Made by a program: the position numbers and the translations under genes | NCBI GenBank assembly: GCA_958295835.1 | Contig: OY282378.1 | Span: 4,365,694 to 4,429,693 of the forward strand | Length of the DNA stretch: 64,000 bases | From: an uncultured Gammaproteobacteria bacterium | GTDB taxonomy: Bacteria; Pseudomonadota; Gammaproteobacteria; HK1 | Direction: 5' to 3' | In this document: piece by piece, positions 54,098 to 63,296 of the stretch | Position numbering within the stretch: position 1 is the first letter of the stretch | Layout of the letters: the number at the start of each line of letters is the position of its first letter | Notes under the pieces: generated by a model | The model's input: only the letters and a program-made list of their open reading frames with translations | The model's database searches: none | Told to the model about the DNA's origin: nothing

Positions 54098-57000
54098 TCA
54101 AGGGATGTTGGTCACGGAGTTAGCTGGCATCCTTTCTGCAAATTCATTGTATGCGTTGAGTGTTGATTCAATTTCCAGAATACAAGTTCTAATCTCCCGC
54201 AATGCGACCGAATCGAATTTGTCAGTCAAGGAACTTGATTCGCGGCGCCAAGAAGTGATTAACTCCAATTTCATTTGTTCCAGAGCATTCGCAAGAGACT
54301 GCACAGTCTGGATTCTACCCCGGCATCGCCGCAGAAATCTCTCTGCTGCCCGATATGCCGAGAGGCGCCTACTGGCGTCCGGTGATTTGAATTCCTTCAT
54401 TATATTTTCTGCTGATTTTGAATTCATCTCGCAAATCTGTCCAAAAAATTTAATTGCCAAATGCCGCACCTCTGTAGGTTTGCGAAAATCATCCGCCACT
54501 TTGAGAAGAATAGCTCCAATAGTAAAATCAAAGGGAATCGTCATTTGATCGCATACCATAAACAATTTTGACACAAAGTATTTTCTACGTTTTGTCCATT
54601 TACCAGTACTATGCAGAGATCTGTTCAATTCGCTCGCAAGTGCTAACCGACACGATTTATCTTTTACAGCATGTCTAGCTATACTATTTATAATTTCCTG
54701 TGATTCCTCTGTATACTGTCCCTTTAATGCATGCAGACGCTCGATTAATGCATCTGTTACGATCTGCATACTTGGGAAGGATCGAAGTGCTTTCACAGCC
54801 GCAGTACGTACGTTACGATATTTGGACTTGGAATAGCTACACACTAGATCCGTATCCGCGAGCGAAGCCACCCGAATTGCCGCGGGATATGCAGAGAGCG
54901 AATCCAGGATAGTACTCAGTATGATGTCATCTTTTTCTTTCCTTAACGAACTAAACAGTACTCGATAAACCTTTACGGCATCTTTTTCGACTGTAACCAA
55001 ACTACGAAACCCACGTTGCTTATCTTGAATACTGTCGGAGTATATCCACTCCTCTAGCTCTTCCCAAGAAATCTCAAGTTTACCGACTAATGATTGCCTC
55101 GGTCCGTCACTTCGAGTTACAACCTCCAAAGCAGTGTCCAACAACGCTCGTCCCCCATACTCCCGCCTCTGTGGTAATCCTCCTCTCAATATGCAACTAG
55201 CTGCCGTCAAGGTGAGCAAGCCCTTTTTTTGATAAAGAATATCAATGATCTCCTCAGCAAATTCTCCGATGAGCGAAGGAACTTCTTCCAGAAACTGTAG
55301 CGCTGTACTTTTCTCTACAATCCCTCCTCTCAATAGCATATGCCGAACTGCATTCAAATTCTGAGTCGATCTCAGGGACGGCAGATCTCGCAGAGAATTT
55401 ATAGTGGATAATTGCAATACCTTATCCTTACGTAGAAATGCTTGAGTCAAAGCGCCAAGTAGATCCTCATCAGCGTCTGAATATGTTCCCATCTTTGAGA
55501 TCAGATGTACGTATGCGGCCGCAACCTCGGCATCGTCCGACATGATTCCACGTAATAGCAGTTCTTTTATTGGTCTACTTCCGGTATTTTCCAATAATCT
55601 ACAGACTTTATGCGCCAAATCTTCTCGTACATCTGATACGAAAATCCCCGCACCCTTAGAAAGTATATTATGAAGTTCTTCTGCCAAGAAGATCTGCGTA
55701 GCTTCCGGAGGCACATCACATTCCATCGCACAGTCAAACGCCAACATTATACGATTTGCAGTTATAAGATCAGACTCCGACTGCTGTTCGCAGAGTATCT
55801 TTATACCATGTGTAATATCAGTTTGTTCACCAAGAATACCGAACATAAGAGTCACGACTTCATACCATCGAGTAAGTAGTGCGAATGGTGCAATTACCCT
55901 GATACCATTCCCTTCTTCAATAAATCCCAACGCAGTATAGTACTCCAGAAACGAGTGATGCATGAAAGATACTAGATCTTCAGCCTTATTCTCTGTGCGT
56001 GGATGCACCAGCAACAGGCCAGTATTTTCTGCTACTTCCTGTATAAAATCAATTATTGATTCCGATGTCTTATTCAGACCTATCAGTACATCTGCTACCT
56101 CTTTACGGTTGGGTAATGCAGGAGTTTCTCGGCGGAACATAGCCACCGCAAGTTTCCCCAAATGTGTCCTGAGATCGGCTTCCGATAATACCACGTGCCT
56201 AATATCACGATGTCTTACGGTCACCAGCGTCTTCACTGCCTGAGAATAGATTAGGTGTCTACGTGCGGCAGAAGATCCACTATTTTGGTAGATAAAAACT
56301 AAAAGAGTAAGTAGCAGTGGATTCCTTGCCAATCGACGAACCCCGGGTTTCGATTGACAATCCTGAAGGATTGATTGTATGATCTCCTTATCATCTTGAT
56401 GTAAATCAGAGCCGTCTGGATATTGAGCCTGGAACAATCTCGTCGCCAGTAGCTCAATCTCAGAATCTGTAAGCCCTTGTAGCGTCAATCTAGCCATATC
56501 AATCGGTACGTCAACGTCTCTGATAGCAGCCGGTCTGGACGTTAATACAAATCGGTTTCCTAGTGGTGCAAATTGCCTCACAAGGTTATTCACTTCATCA
56601 ATCACTTCTTGACGAATTGCAATGGAGTTAATTTCGTCTAGTCCGTCTAGAAATAGCGCTATCTTTCCTCTGGACAATAAGATGTCCAAATGAATTCTAC
56701 TAAGGGACAGTCCCTGATTTCTAGCATGTGTAACGCAATAATTCAGAAGTGACGTACTCGTATCTAGCCCAGTGAATTCGGCCAGTGGAAGAAATACGGG
56801 TACGTGTAATGAATACCAACCTCCACTTCTACTATTAGGCGGATCGCAGTACGCCATGATTTCGGATCGGACAAAACAGCTCTTTCCTGAACCTGGATCA
56901 CCTAATACTATGATGTTCCCGAAGGTTTGGTACAAGTAACCAGCGGCGTTTACCTCGGAAGTTTGATGCGCTCCATAACTTTCTTTCATCTGCTGAGTTA

Positions 57001-58924
57001 GTTGTGCGCGTTGATGTTCATCGAGTCCCAATGCTTGTACTAGATCTTCTATTGCTCGATTGGTAGCTTCCACAGCAAAGTGATCACGTTCGACATTGGC
57101 CGCAGTGGGAACATAAATTTGACGCAGAGATTCTATTGGCAACTTAACTCCAACGGCGGCGAGTCCGGCGTATTTTGCTGTATCAAACAATTGGAGGCAA
57201 CGTGCCAAATAACCATCTCTGTTAAATGGTCGCGGTAGCTTCTCATTACTTTCTTGTGAAGTCCCGGTGTCGAAAACATATTTCGCGGATTTGAGTTCAG
57301 GCAGCTTCTCTCGGATCATACTAACGAGCATATCGAATTTGTCTTTTGAGCCACCATCAATATCTACTATTCTATACCAGCTCTTTCTTATGGCATCGAC
57401 TAAAAGCAATGCGATTCCCCCGTTGACTACAAGCGGCACAATAACTGTCTCATTGTTATCTTGTGTCGTGCTGACAACGCTTTTTCTGACTTTATCAGAT
57501 TCTGACAATTTCTGAGCGATAGTTGATCCTCCAAAAATTTCGATATTTTTCTTTTGTCGGAGGCTGTTAGCTAAATTAATCGCACCTTCTGAAATCTTCC
57601 CTAACGTAATGATAATACATGAATCTAGTCCCAATGTATCGATGCTAGTATTGACATGTTCTACATGATCATATGCAACGATAGCTGTTTCAGCAGATGA
57701 TGCATGAATAAGATGATTGCCGTTTTTATCCTTAATGAGGAAACTCGAATATATTCCAATACTGGGTTCTTGATGCCGCAAAACACTATAAGGTTGCGAG
57801 ATAAGACCTAGCAATGAGAGTAAAAATGTCCAGTTTGGTATGGTATCTCCTTCAATCCAAATCGGAGTTTGCAGCTTAAGAGGAATGCGAACTCTTTCGG
57901 ATAGTACTTGCTGTCGGCTAACCGATGAATTGGCTCGGGATGTCGGGATTGATACTTCGTAGCCGCAGGAAAGAAAGTCGCTTTTCTGGCTGAAATCAGA
58001 TTGTACGGTGTGAAATGGTCGCCAAAAACCGTATGTTGGCTCCCATGCAACGAACTTAACGTGTAGCTCATCATGCAATTCGCAAATGGCGAATGTGCTC
58101 GTGTAGGGCTGCGAGGTTTTTGCATCCAGGCGCTGTGGATATCCTGCACCAAATCCTAGAGTCTGAAGGCCGTGACTACTAAAACTTGCCTCGATTTTAT
58201 GTTCATGTCCATGTAGATATATCGCACCAAGATCCTTTAGTGCTGAAATAAAATGGCGCCTTGATTGAACTTCAAACCACTCGACTGGATGATGTCCCAT
58301 CACGATAATCAATCCGCTGGAATCTTCCGGCTTCACGAGAGCACGGAATGTTTGAGTCGGAATTGGAGCACTACCTCTTTCTTCTTCGTCGGAAAATTCT
58401 TTGTCTGAAAACAGAGCCGTGTTTAGACAAACAAGAGTTAATTTTTCGTTTTGTGATCTATCGATTACATGTCGAGAGCCAATTTCGTGTACAGGATCAG
58501 GTCCACAGATACCTTCATTTCTCATAAAATCAGAATATGCCTTGAATCCGGAAGCTCTGTGGGAACGAACATTTCGTCCTTGATCATCTGAATTCCAAAA
58601 CACATCTTGACGCGCCTTTCCCAAGCTACCCCACACTAGGGGGTGTGAACAATTGCAGTCCAGATCATGGTTTCCTGGAACCGAAAAAATTCTGGCTTTT
58701 TTAATGACTGACAACGAACGAAGTGATTCCAAAAATTCATTCTTCAGAACTTCATATTCATCAGGTACACCAGAGAATGCAAGATCTCCTGTAAACAAGA
58801 CTAGATCCAGATCTTTATCTGAGGCTGCTTCTTTAATAGCCTTGACCAATTGTTTCATAGCAACAGCTTGGGCTTGGTCGTTTTTGCCCACGTGCAGATC
58901 GGAAAGGTGTAGCCAACGCATCAT
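54098..58924 (-). CDS. Metallophosphoesterase-NACHT-HEAT STAND NTPase
   Basis: The protein has 1608 residues. Residues 1-290 form a calcineurin-like phosphoesterase with all metal motifs: SDLHVG (Asp9, His11), FTGDLAFSG (46-47), PGNHDLD (84-87), GHHPVEW (210-212) and HGHEHK (239-242). Residues about 345-475 resemble an Mrr/restriction-endonuclease-like fold without the D-ExK triad. A NACHT ATPase follows, with Walker A VLGDPGSGKSCF (675-682), Walker B ALFLDGLDEIN (755-766) and a sensor TSRPAA. The last 600 residues are helical, HEAT-like repeats for target sensing. Known bacterial NACHT proteins are phage-triggered. The gene is AT-rich, unlike its neighbours, yet its ATG overlaps the PglZ stop (ATGA). 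Confidence 0.92.
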   Translation of the reverse strand: MMRWLHLSDLHVGKNDQAQAVAMKQLVKAIKEAASDKDLDLVLFTGDLAFSGVPDEYEVLKNEFLESLRSLSVIKKARIFSVPGNHDLDCNCSHPLVWGSLGKARQDVFWNSDDQGRNVRSHRASGFKAYSDFMRNEGICGPDPVHEIGSRHVIDRSQNEKLTLVCLNTALFSDKEFSDEEERGSAPIPTQTFRALVKPEDSSGLIIVMGHHPVEWFEVQSRRHFISALKDLGAIYLHGHEHKIEASFSSHGLQTLGFGAGYPQRLDAKTSQPYTSTFAICELHDELHVKFVAWEPTYGFWRPFHTVQSDFSQKSDFLSCGYEVSIPTSRANSSVSRQQVLSERVRIPLKLQTPIWIEGDTIPNWTFLLSLLGLISQPYSVLRHQEPSIGIYSSFLIKDKNGNHLIHASSAETAIVAYDHVEHVNTSIDTLGLDSCIIITLGKISEGAINLANSLRQKKNIEIFGGSTIAQKLSESDKVRKSVVSTTQDNNETVIVPLVVNGGIALLLVDAIRKSWYRIVDIDGGSKDKFDMLVSMIREKLPELKSAKYVFDTGTSQESNEKLPRPFNRDGYLARCLQLFDTAKYAGLAAVGVKLPIESLRQIYVPTAANVERDHFAVEATNRAIEDLVQALGLDEHQRAQLTQQMKESYGAHQTSEVNAAGYLYQTFGNIIVLGDPGSGKSCFVRSEIMAYCDPPNSRSGGWYSLHVPVFLPLAEFTGLDTSTSLLNYCVTHARNQGLSLSRIHLDILLSRGKIALFLDGLDEINSIAIRQEVIDEVNNLVRQFAPLGNRFVLTSRPAAIRDVDVPIDMARLTLQGLTDSEIELLATRLFQAQYPDGSDLHQDDKEIIQSILQDCQSKPGVRRLARNPLLLTLLVFIYQNSGSSAARRHLIYSQAVKTLVTVRHRDIRHVVLSEADLRTHLGKLAVAMFRRETPALPNRKEVADVLIGLNKTSESIIDFIQEVAENTGLLLVHPRTENKAEDLVSFMHHSFLEYYTALGFIEEGNGIRVIAPFALLTRWYEVVTLMFGILGEQTDITHGIKILCEQQSESDLITANRIMLAFDCAMECDVPPEATQIFLAEELHNILSKGAGIFVSDVREDLAHKVCRLLENTGSRPIKELLLRGIMSDDAEVAAAYVHLISKMGTYSDADEDLLGALTQAFLRKDKVLQLSTINSLRDLPSLRSTQNLNAVRHMLLRGGIVEKSTALQFLEEVPSLIGEFAEEIIDILYQKKGLLTLTAASCILRGGLPQRREYGGRALLDTALEVVTRSDGPRQSLVGKLEISWEELEEWIYSDSIQDKQRGFRSLVTVEKDAVKVYRVLFSSLRKEKDDIILSTILDSLSAYPAAIRVASLADTDLVCSYSKSKYRNVRTAAVKALRSFPSMQIVTDALIERLHALKGQYTEESQEIINSIARHAVKDKSCRLALASELNRSLHSTGKWTKRRKYFVSKLFMVCDQMTIPFDFTIGAILLKVADDFRKPTEVRHLAIKFFGQICEMNSKSAENIMKEFKSPDASRRLSAYRAAERFLRRCRGRIQTVQSLANALEQMKLELITSWRRESSSLTDKFDSVALREIRTCILEIESTLNAYNEFAERMPANSVTNIP

Positions 58925-60018
58925 ATAATCCCTCGTTTTCCTGGCAGTTCATCTTGCAAGCCATCAGAGATTGTTGCCCGAGGCCCTTTTTTCTCCTCCC
59001 CGGATCGTTGGTATCCTACTGTGTAGGTTGCCGGCTCGAGAACCAGCCACGGGGTCAGCATTTCCATCAAGGTCAGTCCGCCGTGGCGGTACACGGAGCG
59101 GGACGCCGAGGGCGCCTGCGGGCGGTTGTGGCAGCGGCCGACGAGCATGGCGAGCCGGCGTTGCCGATCTACCCACAGTCCGGGGCGGGGTGCAGGCAGT
59201 GTCTCATCGGGACCGAAGGTCCTGAACCGCTTGCCTTCCAGCGGGCGGTCAACGTCTTTCAGGGAGGGATCGCTCAGTGCAGGACCGAGAAAGACGTAGC
59301 CGTGGTCGCTCGTGACCAGGACCGGGCGGTCGAGCGGTACCGCCTGAACCGTGCGCTGCCAAGCCAGCTCCAGACCGTCCCACAGGGCGTCGTACAGCAT
59401 CTCGTTGACCGCGGTGCTGTCGGTGTAACGCTGGTCCGGAAACCGGCTCCACAACAGCAGGGAACCTGGGGCCGCATCGATGGTGTGGTGATCTCCCGGG
59501 TTGCCGAAATAGAAGTAGCGGACGTTACGCTCCCGCAGTTCGGCCCGTGACGTGAGCTTGGACGGGCCGATCTCGGGTAACCCCAGGCCAAGGCGGTTCC
59601 CGACGAATGCCTCCGTATCGCTCGGCAGCGCCGCGCGTCCGCAGCCCAGGCTCCGCACCTTCCGCCCCGAGTCGTGGGCCAACTGGACCAGTCTCGGGAT
59701 CTCCCGCAGGGAGCACCCATCGAGCACCACTACCGCCGCGTCGGGGTGCTCATTCATGAACCCGTCGATACCGGACTGTTCGGGCGGAGGATCGGCGAGC
59801 TCGGCATACAGGCGATCGCCGGCCGCGGTCATCAGGGTTTCCAGGGCGTTCACCCAGCGCTCGCCATCAAGCAGGTAGGTCCGGGGTGAACGGTTGGCTG
59901 CCTCGAACGCGGCTTCACTCCAGACCTCGTGCAGAAGCCAACTCGACAGCCCGGGCAGCCGCGGGCCGGGCCTCGTCAACCGATCGAGGTGACCGGGCTT
60001 CAGCACGGGCGCGCTCAC
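58921..60018 (-). CDS. pglZ: PglZ-domain protein
   Basis: The 365-residue protein is of the alkaline-phosphatase superfamily. The N-terminal metal nucleophile region is VVVLDGCSLREIPRLV (Asp100), the second metal block is LVTSDHGYVF (Asp238, His239) and the third is YRHGGLTLMEML (His312). PglZ is the shared core of BREX and Pgl systems, with nuclease or phosphatase activity in some members. It is short compared with BREX PglZ (often 600-850 residues), keeping little beyond the catalytic domain. The GTG start overlaps the ATPase stop (GTGA). Confidence 0.85.
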   Translation of the reverse strand: MSAPVLKPGHLDRLTRPGPRLPGLSSWLLHEVWSEAAFEAANRSPRTYLLDGERWVNALETLMTAAGDRLYAELADPPPEQSGIDGFMNEHPDAAVVVLDGCSLREIPRLVQLAHDSGRKVRSLGCGRAALPSDTEAFVGNRLGLGLPEIGPSKLTSRAELRERNVRYFYFGNPGDHHTIDAAPGSLLLWSRFPDQRYTDSTAVNEMLYDALWDGLELAWQRTVQAVPLDRPVLVTSDHGYVFLGPALSDPSLKDVDRPLEGKRFRTFGPDETLPAPRPGLWVDRQRRLAMLVGRCHNRPQAPSASRSVYRHGGLTLMEMLTPWLVLEPATYTVGYQRSGEEKKGPRATISDGLQDELPGKRGII

Positions 60019-62651
60019 GACACTTCCGCCTCCGGCGCCTCGCTCACGCTCACCACCGGTGCTTCGATGCGGACCCGAGCCGCGTAGGTGGCGTCCGGTA
60101 CAGCGGGGAGCTGCTCGCAATGCTGTTCCAGGGTGGCCTTGTCCATTGGTCCCTGCACCGTGATGTCGAGCTGTATGTCGAGATTCCCCGTGCCGCTCAG
60201 GGCGCCGCGCCAAGCGGCCGGCTGGCTCGCGAGGTCGTGGTCGGGGTAGCTCGCATAGATCGTGAACCGCGCGAAATGGATGGTGGGATCATCGACGTCG
60301 ACGAGCCGGGCGGCCGCCTGCTGGCGCAGCTCGCCCCGGCCGCGGCAGTGGGGGGTGGCGCGTTCCTCGGTCACCACGCCAGGGGGTTCTGGTGTCGATG
60401 GCGGCTCCCCGGGCACCGTTCCCGGTTCGAGCCCTGGATCGTCCGCGGGGGGTGGGGCCTTGAGTGAAGCTCCGGCTCCGGGCGGATGGGATTCAGGCCG
60501 CGGTGTGCTCGCGGGCCACGGCGGCATGAGGACCGCCGCCGCAAGCTCCGGCTCCGAGAGGCTGACGTGCTCGGCGCAGAAGTGGCCTCGGGTGTGTTGC
60601 AGGCCGGCGATGCGGGCCGGGTCCCTTGCCAGCGACACGAGCGCCTTGGAGACCATGTCCACCGTCAAGGGGACCGGGAAGCCCAGGGTGTTGCGATAGG
60701 CTCGATCGATCTGATCCACGCGCCGGCCGAAGAAGTCATCGAGCCGGTCCCGAAGGTGCTCCTCGAACAGCGAGCCGGGAAATATCTGGGTGCGGAGGAA
60801 GGTCAGAACCTCCTCGCGCGTGCCCGCGGAGCCCAGGCTCTCTTCCTCGAAGGTCGTCCGGTCCGGTGTCTCCGCCCACTCGTCGATTCGGACGTAGACG
60901 AGCCCGGCCGACTTCAGGAGGCGCACGATCTCCTGCGTGCGCTCCCTGCCGATGCGCTCGAACCGGTTGCGGCGCTCACCGCTCGATGCCGATTCGGCGA
61001 GTTGGGCCGCGGCACGGATGCCGCGGGTCAGCGCCAGCATGTCCGGATTGGCCAGATGGTCCACACGGGCGTCGCGCGGCTCCAGCAGGAGTATCTGGTT
61101 GCGGCGCTCCAGGCCCGTGTAGAGACCGTGGCGCTCCGGCGCCGAGAGCCGGCGGGGGGCCAGCACGTAGCGGGGAGGCCTGCGGTCCAGGGCTTCGAGT
61201 GCCTGACGGGTCGTGGCCGGGTCCTGGAACACCACGCTGTGCCGGGTGTCGCGGAACACGTCCTGCTGCCAGACGCGCACCAGCTCCGCGCGGGCGGTCT
61301 CGTCGTTGAGCTTGACGGCTTCCAGCTCGACCTTGGCGTACTCGTTCTCTTCCGAATCGAAGAAAAAGCGCCCCTCACGTTCGTGGAAGTTCGTTCCGAA
61401 CCGGGAGAAGGCGTCCATCCCGGCGTGCAGGCGGTTGGGGTCTGCGCCGGGCGCGGTGACGTGGCGGACGAGGTCATCGCGGCCGAGTCCCCTTGCGCCA
61501 CCGCCGGGAACGAGGCTGGCCAGCAGCACCGCCGATGCAATGGCCTCGGAGAAGGGCTGCCCGGCAAGCTCGCGCTGATTCGAAGCCGCGCAGTTGATCA
61601 ACGTGCCGGTGGGGTCGAGGTCCTGCAAGCGATCCGTGCAGGCGCGGCTGGTGACCTTGCAGTGCGCCCCACTCATCAGGGCGCTGCCACCGTCCATGGT
61701 GTCCAGCATGGCGCCGAGCAACCCCAGGGCGCTGCGTGTGCCCTGGAAGCCGCCGCCCTCCGTGATGCGCTCGAAGATCAGCTCGATCAGATCGGGAAGA
61801 AACGGAAAGGCACGTTCCATCCGTTCGACGTAAGGGTCCTGCGTCTCGATGCCGAACTTTCGCCACGTGTTCACATAGGAGCGGACAACGGTGCGGGCCG
61901 CATCGTGATCGTAGGTCCCCGCGTTGGAGAACAGGCGGTGCCGAACGATGGCGGCACGATCGTCGGCGTTGCGGAAGCGCAGTTCAATGCGGCGGGTGCG
62001 TTTCAGCGTCGAGCCGGGTTCCCGGTTGCCGTCGTACACGGCCGCGAACAGCGTGATCCGGCGTTCCCGGTTGGCCTCCTCGCTCAACATTTGCAGGAAA
62101 GCCAGATTCTGATCCCGCCGGGCAGGGTCGCGAATGCTGCCGATGCCGCGTTCCAGCTCGTCGAGGATCAGGACCATGTGCCGATCGCCGAGAGCCGTGC
62201 GCAGTGCATCCAGGTCCGGTGGCCGTTCCCCGGACCAGCCGGCGCCGAGGTGTTCCGCGACCAGCAACCACAGCGCATCGTCCGGGAGCGCCCGATCGGT
62301 CAGCTTCCGGACCACCAGCAGCGTGTCGTCGGGCGGCGTCCAGTCGTAGCCAAGGGGCTCTGCCCATGCACGGGCGGTCTCGGGGCTCGAGAACAGGTGG
62401 TACCCCAGCAGCAGGGCATGGGACTTGCCGAGACCCTTGGCGGAGTGGGCGAGGATGGTGCCGCTCTGGGAGCCACCGTTGAACCGGTTGCTCAACCCGC
62501 GGACGAGGGCATGGACGTCCGACGAGGGGCAGGTGAGCTCCAGGAAGTTGGCAGCGTCTCGTTCCAGGCTGGTAGACGGGCCGGAACGGAGGCGCTCAAG
62601 GTCGATGACCCCATCCAGATCCTGTGCCGAGGCGTAACGTTTGGTCAGCAT
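60015..62651 (-). CDS. DUF499/BrxC-like P-loop ATPase
   Basis: The 878-residue ATPase has a Walker A-like loop reading ILAHSAKGLGKSHALLLGYHLF (about 66-87). This resembles the GGGKTH/GSGKSH loops of DUF499 and BrxC/PglY proteins but lacks the first canonical glycine. Walker B is HMVLILDELERG (158-169). DUF499 and BrxC ATPases pair with PglZ and methylases in BREX-related loci. The C-terminal part has a Pro-rich linker and a final beta-rich domain. The start is the ATG lying next to a promoter-operator; a GTG 19 codons upstream would place that promoter inside the gene. Confidence 0.82.
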   Translation of the reverse strand: MLTKRYASAQDLDGVIDLERLRSGPSTSLERDAANFLELTCPSSDVHALVRGLSNRFNGGSQSGTILAHSAKGLGKSHALLLGYHLFSSPETARAWAEPLGYDWTPPDDTLLVVRKLTDRALPDDALWLLVAEHLGAGWSGERPPDLDALRTALGDRHMVLILDELERGIGSIRDPARRDQNLAFLQMLSEEANRERRITLFAAVYDGNREPGSTLKRTRRIELRFRNADDRAAIVRHRLFSNAGTYDHDAARTVVRSYVNTWRKFGIETQDPYVERMERAFPFLPDLIELIFERITEGGGFQGTRSALGLLGAMLDTMDGGSALMSGAHCKVTSRACTDRLQDLDPTGTLINCAASNQRELAGQPFSEAIASAVLLASLVPGGGARGLGRDDLVRHVTAPGADPNRLHAGMDAFSRFGTNFHEREGRFFFDSEENEYAKVELEAVKLNDETARAELVRVWQQDVFRDTRHSVVFQDPATTRQALEALDRRPPRYVLAPRRLSAPERHGLYTGLERRNQILLLEPRDARVDHLANPDMLALTRGIRAAAQLAESASSGERRNRFERIGRERTQEIVRLLKSAGLVYVRIDEWAETPDRTTFEEESLGSAGTREEVLTFLRTQIFPGSLFEEHLRDRLDDFFGRRVDQIDRAYRNTLGFPVPLTVDMVSKALVSLARDPARIAGLQHTRGHFCAEHVSLSEPELAAAVLMPPWPASTPRPESHPPGAGASLKAPPPADDPGLEPGTVPGEPPSTPEPPGVVTEERATPHCRGRGELRQQAAARLVDVDDPTIHFARFTIYASYPDHDLASQPAAWRGALSGTGNLDIQLDITVQGPMDKATLEQHCEQLPAVPDATYAARVRIEAPVVSVSEAPEAEVS

Positions 62652-62690
62652 AAAATCTAATGTAGTCAAGAAATCTTGACGTGTCAAGAT
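62652..62690 (-). promoter_or_regulatory. Candidate leaderless promoter with overlapping TCTTGAC operator repeats
   Basis: On the minus strand TTGACA (62687-62682) and TACATT (62664-62659) are separated by exactly 17 bases. Transcription would begin at or just before the ATG at 62651, and no Shine-Dalgarno is present. ATCTTGACACGTCAAGAT (62690-62673) and GTCAAGATTTCTTGAC (62680-62665) are overlapping inverted repeats covering the -35 and spacer. This is the layout of a repressor site. The cognate regulator is not evident in the window. Confidence 0.6.
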
Positions 62691-62981
62691 AAATTTCTCG
62701 GAAATCACCGGAAATCGCTATGTCGGTGGCTTCCGGGATGGTGGACGTTTCGCTCAGGGTTCTTCCCGAACGATGACAGAATGAAAACATATCCATGAAA
62801 TCATAAAGTAAATACGGTTGCTCTACTGCCGAGGCCATCCGCAATTCTCGTAGCGGTTCAGGGTCAGCGGCACCGGACTTCTCATTTCTGTATGCGGGAG
62901 AAAATGCCGCGCTCTGGCTTGGGTGCAGAAAAGCGCGCAAACAATTCGTTCTCACTTCTTCTGCCGGGACTACGGGATGGC

Positions 62982-63296
62982 TCAAGGTGATGGCGCTGCC
63001 AATTCTGCAAACAGATTCTGTGACCAAGCATGCTGTGGATCGTTCACATACTCCCAGAGGTTGCCTGGCAGCCACCCTTGCACGGTGTCCCTTTTCAATT
63101 CCGTCACCATGAACCAGATACCGGGGAGCCGGTCACGAAGCACGGCAGCGAGATCCTGGATGTTCAGTTTGGATATGAGAATAGCCGCGTAAGGAAACGG
63201 CGCCACCCATGTCTCGACTGCCTGAGTATCACTAAGTACGTATTGTACATGCGCTGGCGCGCCGGCTTGAGTGTATGTCAAGAGATATGACTTCAT
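62982..63296 (-). CDS. Hypothetical 104-residue protein
   Basis: The short protein starts MKSYLLTYTQAGAPAHVQYV and has a mixed alpha/beta composition with segments ETWVAPFPYAAILISKLNI and IWFMVTELKRDTVQGWLPGNLWEYV. No TM helix or known motif is seen. I recall similar small proteins of unknown function in proteobacteria, but no function. It overlaps the stop of the preceding membrane-protein gene (ATGA). The 330 bases downstream to the ATPase start hold only the promoter-operator described separately. Confidence 0.65.
   Translation of the reverse strand: MKSYLLTYTQAGAPAHVQYVLSDTQAVETWVAPFPYAAILISKLNIQDLAAVLRDRLPGIWFMVTELKRDTVQGWLPGNLWEYVNDPQHAWSQNLFAELAAPSP

Noticed and set aside
62649..62708. 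Upstream GTG start (62708) for the DUF499-like ATPase
   Set aside because: It would put a consensus promoter and operator inside the coding region, and no ribosome-binding site precedes it. It is kept only as an alternative.
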